64,000 nucleotides of DNA, taken from contig NZ_BEWC01000010.1 of assembly GCF_003112575.1 (NCBI RefSeq), positions 62,001 through 126,000 on the forward strand, written 5' to 3'. The notes below the pieces were generated by a model. The model saw only the letters and a list, made by a program, of their open reading frames with translations. It ran no database searches and was not told where the DNA came from. This DNA is from Streptomyces ardesiacus (lineage in GTDB: Bacteria; Actinomycetota; Actinomycetes; Streptomycetales; Streptomycetaceae). How positions within the stretch are numbered: position 1 is the stretch's first letter; every line of letters starts with the position of its first letter. The position numbers and the translations under genes were made by a program. Of the stretch, positions 49,786 to 57,329 are shown piece after piece.

Positions 49786-50991
49786 ATGACAGCTATGACC
49801 CCCGGCTCGAACATCCCCCTCTCCGCCGCCCGCGTGACGGTGGACGTCGCCGCGCCCGTGCGGCTCGACGTATCGGGCCTGCTGCTCACCGCCGACGGCA
49901 AGGTGCGCTCCGACGACGACTTCATCTTCTACAACCAGCCCGCCGGCCAGGGCGTGACCTACCGCTCCGGCGGCGGCACCGCCCCGGACGCGATCACGGT
50001 CGACACCGCCGCCGTCCCGCCGGGCATCGAGAAGATCGTCGTCACCGCCAGCCCGGACGCCGCCGGCCAGACCTTCCAGGGCATCGAGCCGACCGCCACC
50101 GTCCGCGACGCGGACGACGACTCCGTCCTCGCCACCTTCACGCCCCCGCAGCTCGGCACCGAGACCGCCCTGGTGATCGTCGAGGTCTACCGGCGCAACG
50201 GCGCCTGGAAGGCCCGCGCGGTCGGCCAGGGCTACGCCAACGGCCTGGCCGGCATCGCCACGGACTTCGGCGTCACGGTGGAGGAGCCCGCCGCCCCGGC
50301 CGCCCCGCCGCAGCCCCAGGCGGTCACGCCGCCCCCGCCCGCCGCCGCGCCCACGATGCCCGCCGCGCCGCCCGCGCCGCCCGCCGCACCGCCGGCCCCC
50401 GCCCCGGGCAGCGGCAAGATCAACCTGGACAAGGGCCGGGTCAGCCTCCAGAAGAACCAGACGGTCTCCCTCGTCAAGGGCGGCCGGCCGATGCTCTCCC
50501 AGGTCAAGATGGGCCTCGGCTGGGAGCCCGCGTACCGCGGCAAGGACATCGACCTGGACGCGTCCGTCATCGCCTACGGCCCGCAGCGCAACCACATCGA
50601 CAGCTGCTACTTCGGCAAGCTCTCGATCCTGAACGGCGCGATCAAGCACTCCGGCGACAACCTGACCGGTGAGGGCGGCGGCGACGACGAGGTGATCGTG
50701 GTCGACCTCGGCCGGCTCCCGCAGGAGGTCTCCGGCCTGGTCTTCACGGTGAACTCGTTCTCGGGCCAGAAGTTCACGGAGGTCGCCAAGGCCTACTGCC
50801 GCCTCCTCGACGCCGCCACGGGCGAGGAGCTGGTCCGCTTCGACCTCACCAGCGCCGAGCCGCAGACCGGCGTGATGATGGCGAAGCTGATCCGCCAGTA
50901 CTCCGGCGAGTGGGAGATGACCGCCGTGGGCGACTTCGTCAAGTCCCGCACGGTCCGCGGCATGGTGAAGCCGGCGGCCCAGGCGCTGTAG
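49786..50991 (+). CDS. Tandem TerD-domain protein
   Basis: A 401-residue protein. The N-terminal TerD-like domain, residues ~5-170, has LTADGKVRSDDDFIFYNQPAG and ATVRDADDDSVLATFTPP. A Pro/Ala-rich linker spans ~172-212. A second domain follows, ~213-400, with INLDKGRVSLQKNQTVSLVK, MGLGWEPAYRGKDIDLDASV and GEGGGDDEVIVVDLGRLPQE. Acidic clusters suit calcium binding as in TerD. Such proteins are linked with stress and tellurite responses and, in Streptomyces, with differentiation; the exact role is unknown. ATG at 49795 is an alternative start. Confidence 0.9.
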   Translation: MTAMTPGSNIPLSAARVTVDVAAPVRLDVSGLLLTADGKVRSDDDFIFYNQPAGQGVTYRSGGGTAPDAITVDTAAVPPGIEKIVVTASPDAAGQTFQGIEPTATVRDADDDSVLATFTPPQLGTETALVIVEVYRRNGAWKARAVGQGYANGLAGIATDFGVTVEEPAAPAAPPQPQAVTPPPPAAAPTMPAAPPAPPAAPPAPAPGSGKINLDKGRVSLQKNQTVSLVKGGRPMLSQVKMGLGWEPAYRGKDIDLDASVIAYGPQRNHIDSCYFGKLSILNGAIKHSGDNLTGEGGGDDEVIVVDLGRLPQEVSGLVFTVNSFSGQKFTEVAKAYCRLLDAATGEELVRFDLTSAEPQTGVMMAKLIRQYSGEWEMTAVGDFVKSRTVRGMVKPAAQAL

Positions 50992-50996
50992 ACGCC

Positions 50997-51024
50997 GGGG
51001 GGCGTCCGGCCTCGGACGCCCCCC
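50997..51024. terminator. Bidirectional terminator between TerD and TetR genes
   Basis: GGGGGGCGTCCG-GCCT-CGGACGCCCCCC, a perfect 12-bp stem with a 4-base loop, between the convergent genes. Confidence 0.88.
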
Positions 51025-51030
51025 TCGGAC

Positions 51031-51588
51031 CTAGACCCGCCCCAGTCCCTCCATGAGCAGCGACAGGTACCGCCGCACGGCCGTCCCGTCCACCTCGCCC
51101 GCCGCCTCGGCCGCCGTCACCACGCCGTGCAGCAGCCGCAGCACCTCGACCGGCTCGACGTCCGGCCGCAGCGCGCCGGCCTCCTGCGCGGCCCGCACCA
51201 GGCGGGTCGCCGCACCGCGCACACAGTCGCCGCAGGCGGGCCCGCCGCCGGTGACGGCCGTACCGAGCAGCGCCTTCAGCCCGCGCACCTGGAGCATGCC
51301 GGCGGCCAGTTCGTCCAGCCACGCCACCAGCGCCGCGCCCGGTGCCCGCGCGCCGGCGATCGCGTCGGCGCGGGCCGCGATCGCCTCGAGGCGCTCCAGG
51401 TAGGCGGCCTCCAGCAGCGCCTGCCGCGTCGGGAAGTGCCGGTACAGGGTGCCGGTCCCCACCCCGGCACGGCGGGCGATGTCGTCCAGGGAGGCTCCCT
51501 CACCGTGCTCGGCGAACGCGTCCGCCGCCACCGCCAACAGCCGCTCACGGTTGCGGCGGGCATCCGCCCGCATGGGCCTGACCTGCGC
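51031..51588 (-). CDS. TetR-family regulator
   Basis: A 185-residue regulator. The HTH is RRNRERLLAVAADAFAEHGEGASLDDIARRAGVGTGTLYRHFPTRQALLEAAY. The C-terminal ligand domain has a pair of cysteines in PACGDCVRGA. The start is uncertain: GTG at 51588 follows GGGAGGGG, and ATG at 51573 (MRADARRNRE) would also fit. Its target is unknown. The Ro gene ends 40 bases upstream on the same strand, so co-transcription is possible. Confidence 0.87.
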   Translation of the reverse strand, partial: AQVRPMRADARRNRERLLAVAADAFAEHGEGASLDDIARRAGVGTGTLYRHFPTRQALLEAAYLERLEAIAARADAIAGARAPGAALVAWLDELAAGMLQVRGLKALLGTAVTGGGPACGDCVRGAATRLVRAAQEAGALRPDVEPVEVLRLLHGVVTAAEAAGEVDGTAVRRYLSLLMEGLGRV

Positions 51589-51628
51589 CACAGCCCCTCC
51601 CTGCACACCGGGCACCCTTCCGGGCACC

Positions 51629-53230
51629 CTACCGCGCGTGCTCGGCGCGCTCCTGCCACGGCCAGTCGGCGTCCCGGCCCGCCTCCAGCAGCGGAACCAT
51701 CCGGAACGCGGCGTCGGAGAGCCCGCCGAAGGTGTGCCGGTTCGCCCGGCCCGACGGACCGTGGCCCGCCCGGTACCCGGCGAGGTTCCAGGTGTAGACG
51801 GGCACGTGCGCCGGGACCTGCTCGGTCGGGTCTCCGTGCCGGCTGTACGCGTACTGCTCGTCGGTGACGATCAGCACCCGGTCGTGCTTCTTGTAGTGGC
51901 GCCGCACCGCCTCGGTGGTGTCGGTGCCGCCGAGGTCGCCGAAGCGCTCCAGGACCTTCAGCACCGACTCGCCCTTGCGGTACGTCACGGGCCTGCTGGA
52001 CGTACCGAACTCGACCAGGTCCGCGTCGGCCGCCCGCAGCGCCACCGCCGTGCCGAAGACGGCCGCCGCGTCGGCCCGGGTCAGCTCGGAGCGGTCCGAC
52101 AGCCGCGAGAAGAACATCGAGCCCGAGCGGTCCACGAGGACCAGCGTCCGGCCGCCCAGCGCGGGCACGTTGGCCAGCGAGTGGCCGAGCGCCCGCTCCA
52201 GCGCGAACGACCAGCGCAGCGACGGCGCGTGCCGGTACGCGGCGAGGTAGCGGAAGGGGAACTGCCGCGAGCGCGCCACCTCGGCCGGGTCGCCGATCCG
52301 CGCCGCGACCCGGGCCGCGACCTCGTCCGAGACACCGGCCTCGTCGAAGTTCCGCAGGTTACGGGCCAGCGCCATCGTCCCCATGGACGGGATCACCGCT
52401 TCCCAGGCGGCCTTGTCCATCGGGCCCTGGAGCCACCCGGCCAGCATCTCCCACGTGATGCCCGCCGCCGCGAGCCGCTCGGCGCCGTCGGGTGCCGTGA
52501 CGACCGCTCGCCGCCGGTCGACGGGCAGCGCCATCAGCTCGCGGTGCGCGGTCAGGACCCGGTCCGAGGCGGGCGGCACCGCGGTGTCGGGGTGGTACCG
52601 GCGGTCGAGGGCGTACTGGAACAGCTCGCCCTGCCACGGCTTGTCCGGGTCGGGCGCCGCGTGTACGAGGTTGAGGACGTCGCCGAAGCGGTAGCCCTTG
52701 GACGCGGTGTCGTACTTCAGCAGCGACGTGCCGCGGTAGAGCCGTCGTACGGCGTCGGCGACGCCGCGCTTGACCGGCTTGGGCAGGGCGCGGCCGTAGG
52801 TCGCGGTCCAGTGGGCGAGCAGCTCGCCGGGCTCGTCGGGCCGCTGCAGCACGGAGGCGATCACCTGCCGGTTGGACGGTCCGTCGGTGGCGCCGGAGTC
52901 GAGGCGGGCCTTGACGTAAGCGGCGGCGCCGACGATCGAGGCGGTGCGCAGGTTGCCCTCGCCGCGCAGCCAGCCCAGCAGACCGGCGGTCCAGGACGGG
53001 TCGGACAGGGCGAGTTCGCGTACGAGTGTGACGAACCGGTCGTCGCGGGCGGCGCCGGGCTCGTAGAAGGTCCGCTGGGTCACGAAGTTGGCCACCGACA
53101 GCAGAAAGAGCTCGGAACGCGCGTCGCGTTCGGTGCCCCGGCCGCCCTCGCAGGTGCGCAGCACGCGTCCCGTCGACGTCACGCGCGAGGCGGGCTGCGC
53201 CTTGGCGGCCTTGGTGTTGAATCGCGCCAT
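51629..53230 (-). CDS. rsr: TROVE-domain Ro60 orthologue (Rsr), Y RNA-binding protein
   Basis: A 533-residue Ro protein. Residues ~1-350 form the TROVE HEAT-repeat ring: VANFVTQRTFYEPG, GAAAYVKARLDSGATDGPSNRQVIASVL, GTSLLKYDTASKGYRFGDVLNLVHAAP, and AVIPSMGTMALARNLRNFDEAG. Residues ~360-530 are a von Willebrand A domain with an intact MIDAS motif, D367-R-S369-G-S371 in LVLVDRSGSM, and GGTDTTEAV. In Deinococcus, Rsr binds a Y RNA and helps rRNA maturation and RNA decay with 3' exonucleases such as RNase II and PNPase. Here the noncoding RNAs described at 53281-53663 lie directly upstream on the same strand, the classic arrangement. The ATG follows no strong ribosome site. Confidence 0.95.
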   Translation of the reverse strand: MARFNTKAAKAQPASRVTSTGRVLRTCEGGRGTERDARSELFLLSVANFVTQRTFYEPGAARDDRFVTLVRELALSDPSWTAGLLGWLRGEGNLRTASIVGAAAYVKARLDSGATDGPSNRQVIASVLQRPDEPGELLAHWTATYGRALPKPVKRGVADAVRRLYRGTSLLKYDTASKGYRFGDVLNLVHAAPDPDKPWQGELFQYALDRRYHPDTAVPPASDRVLTAHRELMALPVDRRRAVVTAPDGAERLAAAGITWEMLAGWLQGPMDKAAWEAVIPSMGTMALARNLRNFDEAGVSDEVAARVAARIGDPAEVARSRQFPFRYLAAYRHAPSLRWSFALERALGHSLANVPALGGRTLVLVDRSGSMFFSRLSDRSELTRADAAAVFGTAVALRAADADLVEFGTSSRPVTYRKGESVLKVLERFGDLGGTDTTEAVRRHYKKHDRVLIVTDEQYAYSRHGDPTEQVPAHVPVYTWNLAGYRAGHGPSGRANRHTFGGLSDAAFRMVPLLEAGRDADWPWQERAEHAR

Positions 53231-53280
53231 GGTGAATTCCCCCGAATTCTTTTGTGCGTTCGGCGGGAGACACGGCAGCG

Positions 53281-53426
53281 GAAGGGTGCCCGAGGTCGGA
53301 ATCGGCGACGGAACGTGCGGATGCTCTGCCGAATTGAGCTACACCGACCCGAAGTCGGTGACGGGATTCGAACCCGCAACCGTCCGGTCCAAGAAGTATC
53401 CGCTGCCTGCGCACCGGGCACCCTTC
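53281..53426 (-). ncRNA. yrlA: YrlA-type Y RNA with permuted tRNA-like module (copy nearest Ro)
   Basis: Read 5'->3' on the minus strand. A 12-bp outer stem joins GAAGGGTGCCCG (53426-53415) to CGGGCACCCTTC (53292-53281). Next comes the Ro-site-like strand GTGCGCAGGCAG and an inner stem GGCAGCGG/CCGTCGCC with one A-C mismatch. Then follow TACTTCTT and a T arm (GCGGG, loop TTCGAAT, CCCGT, 53377-53361). A 7-bp acceptor-like stem follows, CACCGAC/GTCGGTG, closed by TTCGG. Then TA, as at tRNA positions 8-9, and a D arm (GCTC, loop AATTCGGCA with GG, GAGC, 53339-53323). The order is that of a tRNA opened in the anticodon loop and closed at its acceptor end, as described for bacterial YrlA RNAs. It ends 50 bases before the Ro ATG. 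Ends are estimated from the stems. Confidence 0.85.
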
Positions 53427-53436
53427 GACTGCTGGG

Positions 53437-53511
53437 CCTCCCGAGATCACATGGGCGGCGGCACGGGATTCTTTTCGGAGAAGAAGTAGCCGCGGCCCGC
53501 GCACCGGGAGG
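53437..53511 (-). ncRNA. Short Y RNA-like element lacking most of the tRNA-like module
   Basis: On the minus strand CCTCCCG (53511-53505) pairs with CGGGAGG (53443-53437). GTGCGCGGGC follows and aligns with the GTGCG(A/C)AGGC motif of the two flanking RNAs. An inner stem GGGCCGCGGC/GCCGCCGCCC has one C-C mismatch. TACTTCTT is also shared. The terminal part carries GAATCCCGT, identical to the 3' half of the T arm of the neighbouring copy, but acceptor-like and D arms are absent. It therefore looks like a deletion derivative of a YrlA gene, about 75 nt long, lying between two full copies. Whether it is expressed is unknown. Confidence 0.6.
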
Positions 53512-53528
53512 TGCGTGAAGTTGTGGGT

Positions 53529-53663
53529 GTCCAGAGTTCAGGTCGGCGGAACCGACAAGGTGCTCTGACCTCTGAGCTACACCGGCGCGTGTGCCGGTGA
53601 CGGGACTCGAACCCGTGACCGCCCCATTATCAGTGGAAGTAGGTCCTGCCTTCGCACCTGGAC
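53529..53663 (-). ncRNA. yrlA: YrlA-type Y RNA with permuted tRNA-like module (distal copy)
   Basis: On the minus strand GTCCAG (53663-53658) pairs with CTGGAC (53534-53529). Then GTGCGAAGGCAG, close to the conserved Ro-binding strand of Y RNAs. The inner stem is GGCAGGACC/GGTTCCGCC, again with one A-C mismatch. After TACTTC comes an anticodon-stem-like helix GATAATGG/CCTTGTC with a single bulge. The T arm is ACGGG, loop TTCGAGT, CCCGT (53616-53600). The acceptor-like stem CACCGGC/GCCGGTG is closed by ACACGC. TA and a D arm (GCTC, AGAGGTCA, GAGC, 53577-53562) follow. The stems differ in sequence from the proximal copy yet pair in the same places, which supports real RNA structure. TAGAGT at 53676-53671 is a -10 candidate just upstream. 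Confidence 0.85.
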
Positions 53664-53709
53664 GTTCATCACTCTAAAAGGGCGGTCGTCGCTCGGGCGA
53701 CCGAATTAA
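53664..53709 (-). promoter_or_regulatory. Y RNA promoter candidate and PhoX gene 3' hairpin
   Basis: TAGAGT at 53676-53671 fits TANNNT and would place transcription start near 53663-53666, exactly where the distal Y RNA stem begins. No -35 consensus is seen. Upstream, GGTCG and CGAC repeats followed by CCCTTTT may terminate the PhoX-type gene. Confidence 0.4.
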
Positions 53710-55167
53710 TTACCGGCGCTTCTGGCGCTTCCACGGCCCCGCGATGGCGAGCATGATGCCGGGCGTCTGGATGTTGGCGTAGAGGGTCCGGCCGTCGGGG
53801 GAGAAGGTGACGCCGGTGAACTCGCTGTATTCGGGGTCGTCCTCGGTGCCCAGGTTCAGTTCGTTGCGGGCGATGGGGTAGGTGCGGCCGCTGTCGGTGG
53901 CGCCGAACAGGTGCTGGACGCCGTCGCCGTCCTCGGCGACGACGAGGCCGCCGTAGGGGGAGACGGTGATGTTGTCGGGGCCGTCGAAGGCTCCGTCGGC
54001 GGACGGGTCGGGGTTGACGCCCAGCAGGACCTTCAGGGTGAGGGTGCGGCGCTTGGGGTCGTAGAACCAGACCTGGCCGTCGTGCGGGCGGCCGGGGCTC
54101 TCGTCACGGGCGTAGGAGGAGACGACGTACGCGCCGCCGTCGGCCCACCACATGCCCTCCAGCTTGCGCGCGCGGGTGACCTCTCCGGCGGCGAACTGCT
54201 TGCGCACGGAGGTGGTCCTCGCGTCGCGGTCGGGGACGTCGACCCAGTCGACGCCGTAGACGGTGCCGGTCTTCGTGGCACGGGAGAGGTCGTCGACGAA
54301 CTTGCCGCCGGAGTCGAAGCACTTGAAGGCCTGGAGGACCCCGGCGTCGTCGGCGAGGGTGCGCAGCCGGCCGCGGCCGTGCCGGAAGTGCTCCGGCGGG
54401 GTCCAGCGGTAGAGCAGGCCGTTGGGTCCCGAGGCGTCCTCGGTGAGGTAGGCGTGGCCGCGCTTGGGGTCGATGACGACGGCCTCGTGGGCGTAGCGGC
54501 CGAGCGCCTTGACCGGCTTGGGATCGCGGTTGGCGCGGTGGTCCTCGGGGTCGACCTCGAAGACGTAGCCGTGGTCCTTGGTCATCCCCTTCTGGCCGGC
54601 CTTGTCCTCGGTCTCCTCGCAGGTCAGCCAGGTGCCCCACGGGGTGCTGCCGCCCGCGCAGTTGGTGGCGGTGCCGGCGATGCCGACCCACTCGGCGACG
54701 TGGCCGCCGCGGCGGACCTCGACGACGGTGCAGCCGCCGGCGGCGGCGGGGTCGTAGACGAGGCCCTCGGTGAGCGGCACGGGGTGCGGCCAGCCGTCGC
54801 GGTGGCCGCCGAGTTCGTGGTTGTTGACGAGGAGGGTGGCGCCGCGCGGGCCCTCGAAGGCGGCGGTGCCGTCGTGGTGGGACGGGGTGTACTCGCCGGA
54901 CTCCAGCCTGGTCCGGCCGGAGTAGGTGATGATCTCGTACCGGAAGCCGGCGGGCAGGGCGAGGATTCCGTCCGGGTCGGGGACCAGCGGCCCGTAGCCG
55001 ACCCCGCCGTGATCGTGGCCGTGGCCGTGCTCCTCCCCCGCGCTGTCGGTGTCCGTGGACGCGAGGGCGTGGGGCGCGGTGGCGAGGGCGCCGACGCTGC
55101 CCGCCAGCACGACCCCGGCTCCGGTGAGCGCGGAGCGGCCGGCGAAGTCCCTGCGGCTGAGCGACAT
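53710..55167 (-). CDS. PhoX-type alkaline phosphatase (DUF839), Tat-exported
   Basis: A 485-residue secreted protein of the PhoX/DUF839 family. The N terminus has a twin-arginine signal (SLSRRDFAGRSALTGAGVVLAG), followed by a His-rich stretch (EEHGHGHDHGG). Family segments are LLVNNHELGGHRDGWPH, STPWGTWLTCEETED, GYVFEVDPEDH, GRYAHEAVVIDPKRGHAYLTEDA and FTGVTFSPDGRTLYANIQTPG. PhoX enzymes bind calcium and iron and release phosphate from esters outside the cell. The ATG follows AGGAGA. PHO-box-like repeats lie 75-125 bases upstream. The stop is directly before the Y RNA region. Confidence 0.9.
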   Translation of the reverse strand: MSLSRRDFAGRSALTGAGVVLAGSVGALATAPHALASTDTDSAGEEHGHGHDHGGVGYGPLVPDPDGILALPAGFRYEIITYSGRTRLESGEYTPSHHDGTAAFEGPRGATLLVNNHELGGHRDGWPHPVPLTEGLVYDPAAAGGCTVVEVRRGGHVAEWVGIAGTATNCAGGSTPWGTWLTCEETEDKAGQKGMTKDHGYVFEVDPEDHRANRDPKPVKALGRYAHEAVVIDPKRGHAYLTEDASGPNGLLYRWTPPEHFRHGRGRLRTLADDAGVLQAFKCFDSGGKFVDDLSRATKTGTVYGVDWVDVPDRDARTTSVRKQFAAGEVTRARKLEGMWWADGGAYVVSSYARDESPGRPHDGQVWFYDPKRRTLTLKVLLGVNPDPSADGAFDGPDNITVSPYGGLVVAEDGDGVQHLFGATDSGRTYPIARNELNLGTEDDPEYSEFTGVTFSPDGRTLYANIQTPGIMLAIAGPWKRQKRR

Positions 55168-55559
55168 GGTGTCTCCTGTGACGGTGAGCGGGCCGTGGAG
55201 GACGGCGGACCTCGGTCCGCCGTCACGCTTCCGCGCGTCCCTGAACGAGAGCCCCACCGCGCCCTGAACGCGACCTGAACGAGCGGGAACGGCTCCCACC
55301 CGCGCCCGCCCGGCTCCCGGACCCCGGCCTCCGGACTCCCCGCCGTCGGACCGACCACGCTCCCCCGCCCACGGGCCCCCACCATGTCCCCACGACGCCC
55401 GGGTGCCGCCGCCGCCCCGTTCCCGGCCGCCCGTCTCCCCTCCGGCACACACCCCAGCCACAACCCGGCCCCCGCCTTCCGGCTGCAGGAGGACCACCGC
55501 TCCCGAGCACGGCCCGACCACCACCGTCCAGGCAGGGCGCCCCGGTGCCGCCCCGGCCG
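55168..55559. other. Intergenic region upstream of the PhoX-type gene
   Basis: About 390 bases. The part nearest the PhoX gene holds the PHO-box-like repeats at 55240-55290. The rest is C/G-rich with no convincing gene, although frames are open across it. Confidence 0.6.
55240..55290 (-). promoter_or_regulatory. PHO box (PhoP-binding direct repeats) candidate
   Basis: On the minus strand GTTCAGG occurs at 55280-55274 and 55269-55263, exactly 11 bases apart, with GTTCCCG one unit upstream (55290-55284). A further GTTCAGG lies at 55246-55240. Streptomyces PHO boxes are 11-base direct repeats with consensus near GTTCACC, so this fits PhoP control of the PhoX-type gene. Confidence 0.65.
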
Positions 55560-56984
55560 TCAGCCGCCCTGTTGGGAGCGGGCCTTGAAGGCTGCCTTGC
55601 GGGCCTCCTTGGCGATCTTCTTGTCGGGGTGCAGCCGTCCCATCGCCTCCAGGACGTCCGGCGTGGCCGGGTGTTCGACCCGCCAGACCGTGTCGAAGAA
55701 GCCGCTGTGCTGACGGGCGAGGCCCTCCACCAGGGCGCGCAGCTCCTCGGAGTTGCCTTCGGCGGCGAGCTGCGCGGCGACGGTGTCGATGGTCAGCCAG
55801 AAGACCATCTCCTGCGGCGGGGCGGGCACGTCCGCGGCGCCCTGCTCGGTGAGCCACACCCGGGCCAGCCCGCCCAGTTCGGCGTCGTCGAGGACCTCCC
55901 GCAGCGCCGGTTCGGCCTCCGCGCCCACGAGGGAGAGCGCCTGCTGGCAACGGAGCCGGCGCAGCGGTGCCCCGGGGTCGGAGCCGCGGGCGGCCGCGAG
56001 CAGTTCGCGGGCGGCGTCGAGCGGGCCACGGCCGGCCAGCCACAGCTCCGTCTCGGCGTGGGCGGCGGCCGGCGGGAAGGGGGCGGTGCCGTCGAGCAGC
56101 GCGTCGGCGCCCTTGTCGGCGAGGTCGCCGACGGCGGGGGCGTCGAAGCCGGCGTCCAGGAGCCGGGCGCGCAGTCCGTACAGGCCGAGCGGGGTGAGCC
56201 GCACCATGCCGTACCGGGTGACGTCGGCCTCGTCGACGGGCGCGGCGGGCTCCTCGTCGGCGTCGGCCATGAGCGCCTCGTCGACCGGCTGGTACTCGAC
56301 GAGGCCGACCGGTTCCAGGAGTCGGAACTGGTCGTCCAGGCGCATCATCGCGTCCGACACCTGTTCGAGCACCTCGTTGCTGGGCTCCCCCATGTCGCTG
56401 GGCACGATCATGGAGGCGGCCAGCGCGGGCAGCGGCACCGGGGCGTCGCCGGGGCCCTCCTCGCCGACGGTGAGCAGGTAGAGGTTGCCGAGGACGCCGT
56501 CGAGGAACTCGGCCTCGGCGTCGGGGTCCCAGTCGAGGGAGGACAGGTCGACCTCGCCGCCCTCGGCCATCGCGTCGACCAGGTCGTCGAGGTCGGGCAC
56601 GCCGGCGTCGGCGAGGACCGCCTCCAGGGCGGTGAGCCAGACGCCGAGCACGTCCTGGGGGGAGCCGGTGAGCAGGGCGAGGTCCTCGCCCGCGGCGACG
56701 GTGCCCGCCTCCTCGTCGGTGATCTCGACGAGCCCGGTGTCCACGGCGATCCGCCAGGCCTCGCTCGCGTACGCGGCGGCGTCGTCCCCGCTCAGCCCGA
56801 GCTGCCCGGCCGCCGCGGGCAGCTGTTCCTCGACGAGTCCGCCCCCGGCGTCGACCCGGGTGTCGGGACCGGCCCAGCGGGCCAGCCGCGCGGCCCGGGC
56901 GAGTACCGGCGCGGACAGCGCGTCGCGGGCCAGCTCCGCTTCGGGGCGCAGCCGTGCGGGCGGCAGGGTGGAGCTGTCTGACAT
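55560..56984 (-). CDS. Conserved hypothetical protein, Glu/Asp/Leu-rich
   Basis: A 474-residue acidic, helix-rich cytoplasmic protein that I do not recognise. It begins MSDSSTLPPARLRPEAELARDAL. Several LA/LL-rich helices carry acidic loops (PDLDDLVDAMAEGGEVDLSSLDWDPDAEAEF). A possible winged-helix-like piece is VTRYGMVRLTPLGLYGLRARLL, and HEAT-like helices follow (LRRLRCQQALSLVGAEAEPALREVLDDAEL). The C terminus is basic (HPDKKIAKEARKAAFKARSQQGG). ATG at 56984 follows GAGGAG; the open frame to 57092 is not needed. No function can be assigned. Confidence 0.75.
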   Translation of the reverse strand: MSDSSTLPPARLRPEAELARDALSAPVLARAARLARWAGPDTRVDAGGGLVEEQLPAAAGQLGLSGDDAAAYASEAWRIAVDTGLVEITDEEAGTVAAGEDLALLTGSPQDVLGVWLTALEAVLADAGVPDLDDLVDAMAEGGEVDLSSLDWDPDAEAEFLDGVLGNLYLLTVGEEGPGDAPVPLPALAASMIVPSDMGEPSNEVLEQVSDAMMRLDDQFRLLEPVGLVEYQPVDEALMADADEEPAAPVDEADVTRYGMVRLTPLGLYGLRARLLDAGFDAPAVGDLADKGADALLDGTAPFPPAAAHAETELWLAGRGPLDAARELLAAARGSDPGAPLRRLRCQQALSLVGAEAEPALREVLDDAELGGLARVWLTEQGAADVPAPPQEMVFWLTIDTVAAQLAAEGNSEELRALVEGLARQHSGFFDTVWRVEHPATPDVLEAMGRLHPDKKIAKEARKAAFKARSQQGG

Positions 56985-57329
56985 CGGAAGTTTCTCCTCG
57001 CGCGCCTCTCGACCGCCGTACGGCCGCGGCCGGACCGCACCGGATCGCACCGGTCGGCACCCGGACCGCGTCATGGACCGCGTACGGCTCAACGGCTCAG
57101 CCTAGACGGGTTTCCACCCATGCCGCCCGGTTCATCTCCCCGTCGGGTGGTGTACATGGCCGAAACCTTGACAACCGGCGCGGCCAGGCAGGAGATTGAC
57201 GCGCGTAGAAAGCGGGGGGCGAGCCGGGGGAAGGGTGCTCACCCGGGCCCCGGGAGTCCCACGGACCCTCAGGTCCTCCCCCGCGCCCCACCCCGTCCCC
57301 GCGCCACGTCACGTCCCCGGAGGGATCCG
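56985..57329. promoter_or_regulatory. Divergent intergenic region with promoter for the secreted nuclease
   Basis: TTGACA at 57168-57173 is a perfect -35 hexamer; GAGATT at 57192-57197 follows after 18 bases as a partial -10. This gives a leader of about 125 bases. CGGAGGG at 57317-57323 is the ribosome site. I see no further gene in these 345 bases. Confidence 0.5.

Noticed and set aside
53320..53390. Ordinary tRNA genes at the GGTTCGAATCC and GGTTCGAGTCC motifs
   Set aside because: The T arm precedes the D arm on the transcribed strand, there is no anticodon loop or CCA end in the right place, and the acceptor stem is closed by a short loop. The order fits YrlA tRNA mimicry, not a translating tRNA.
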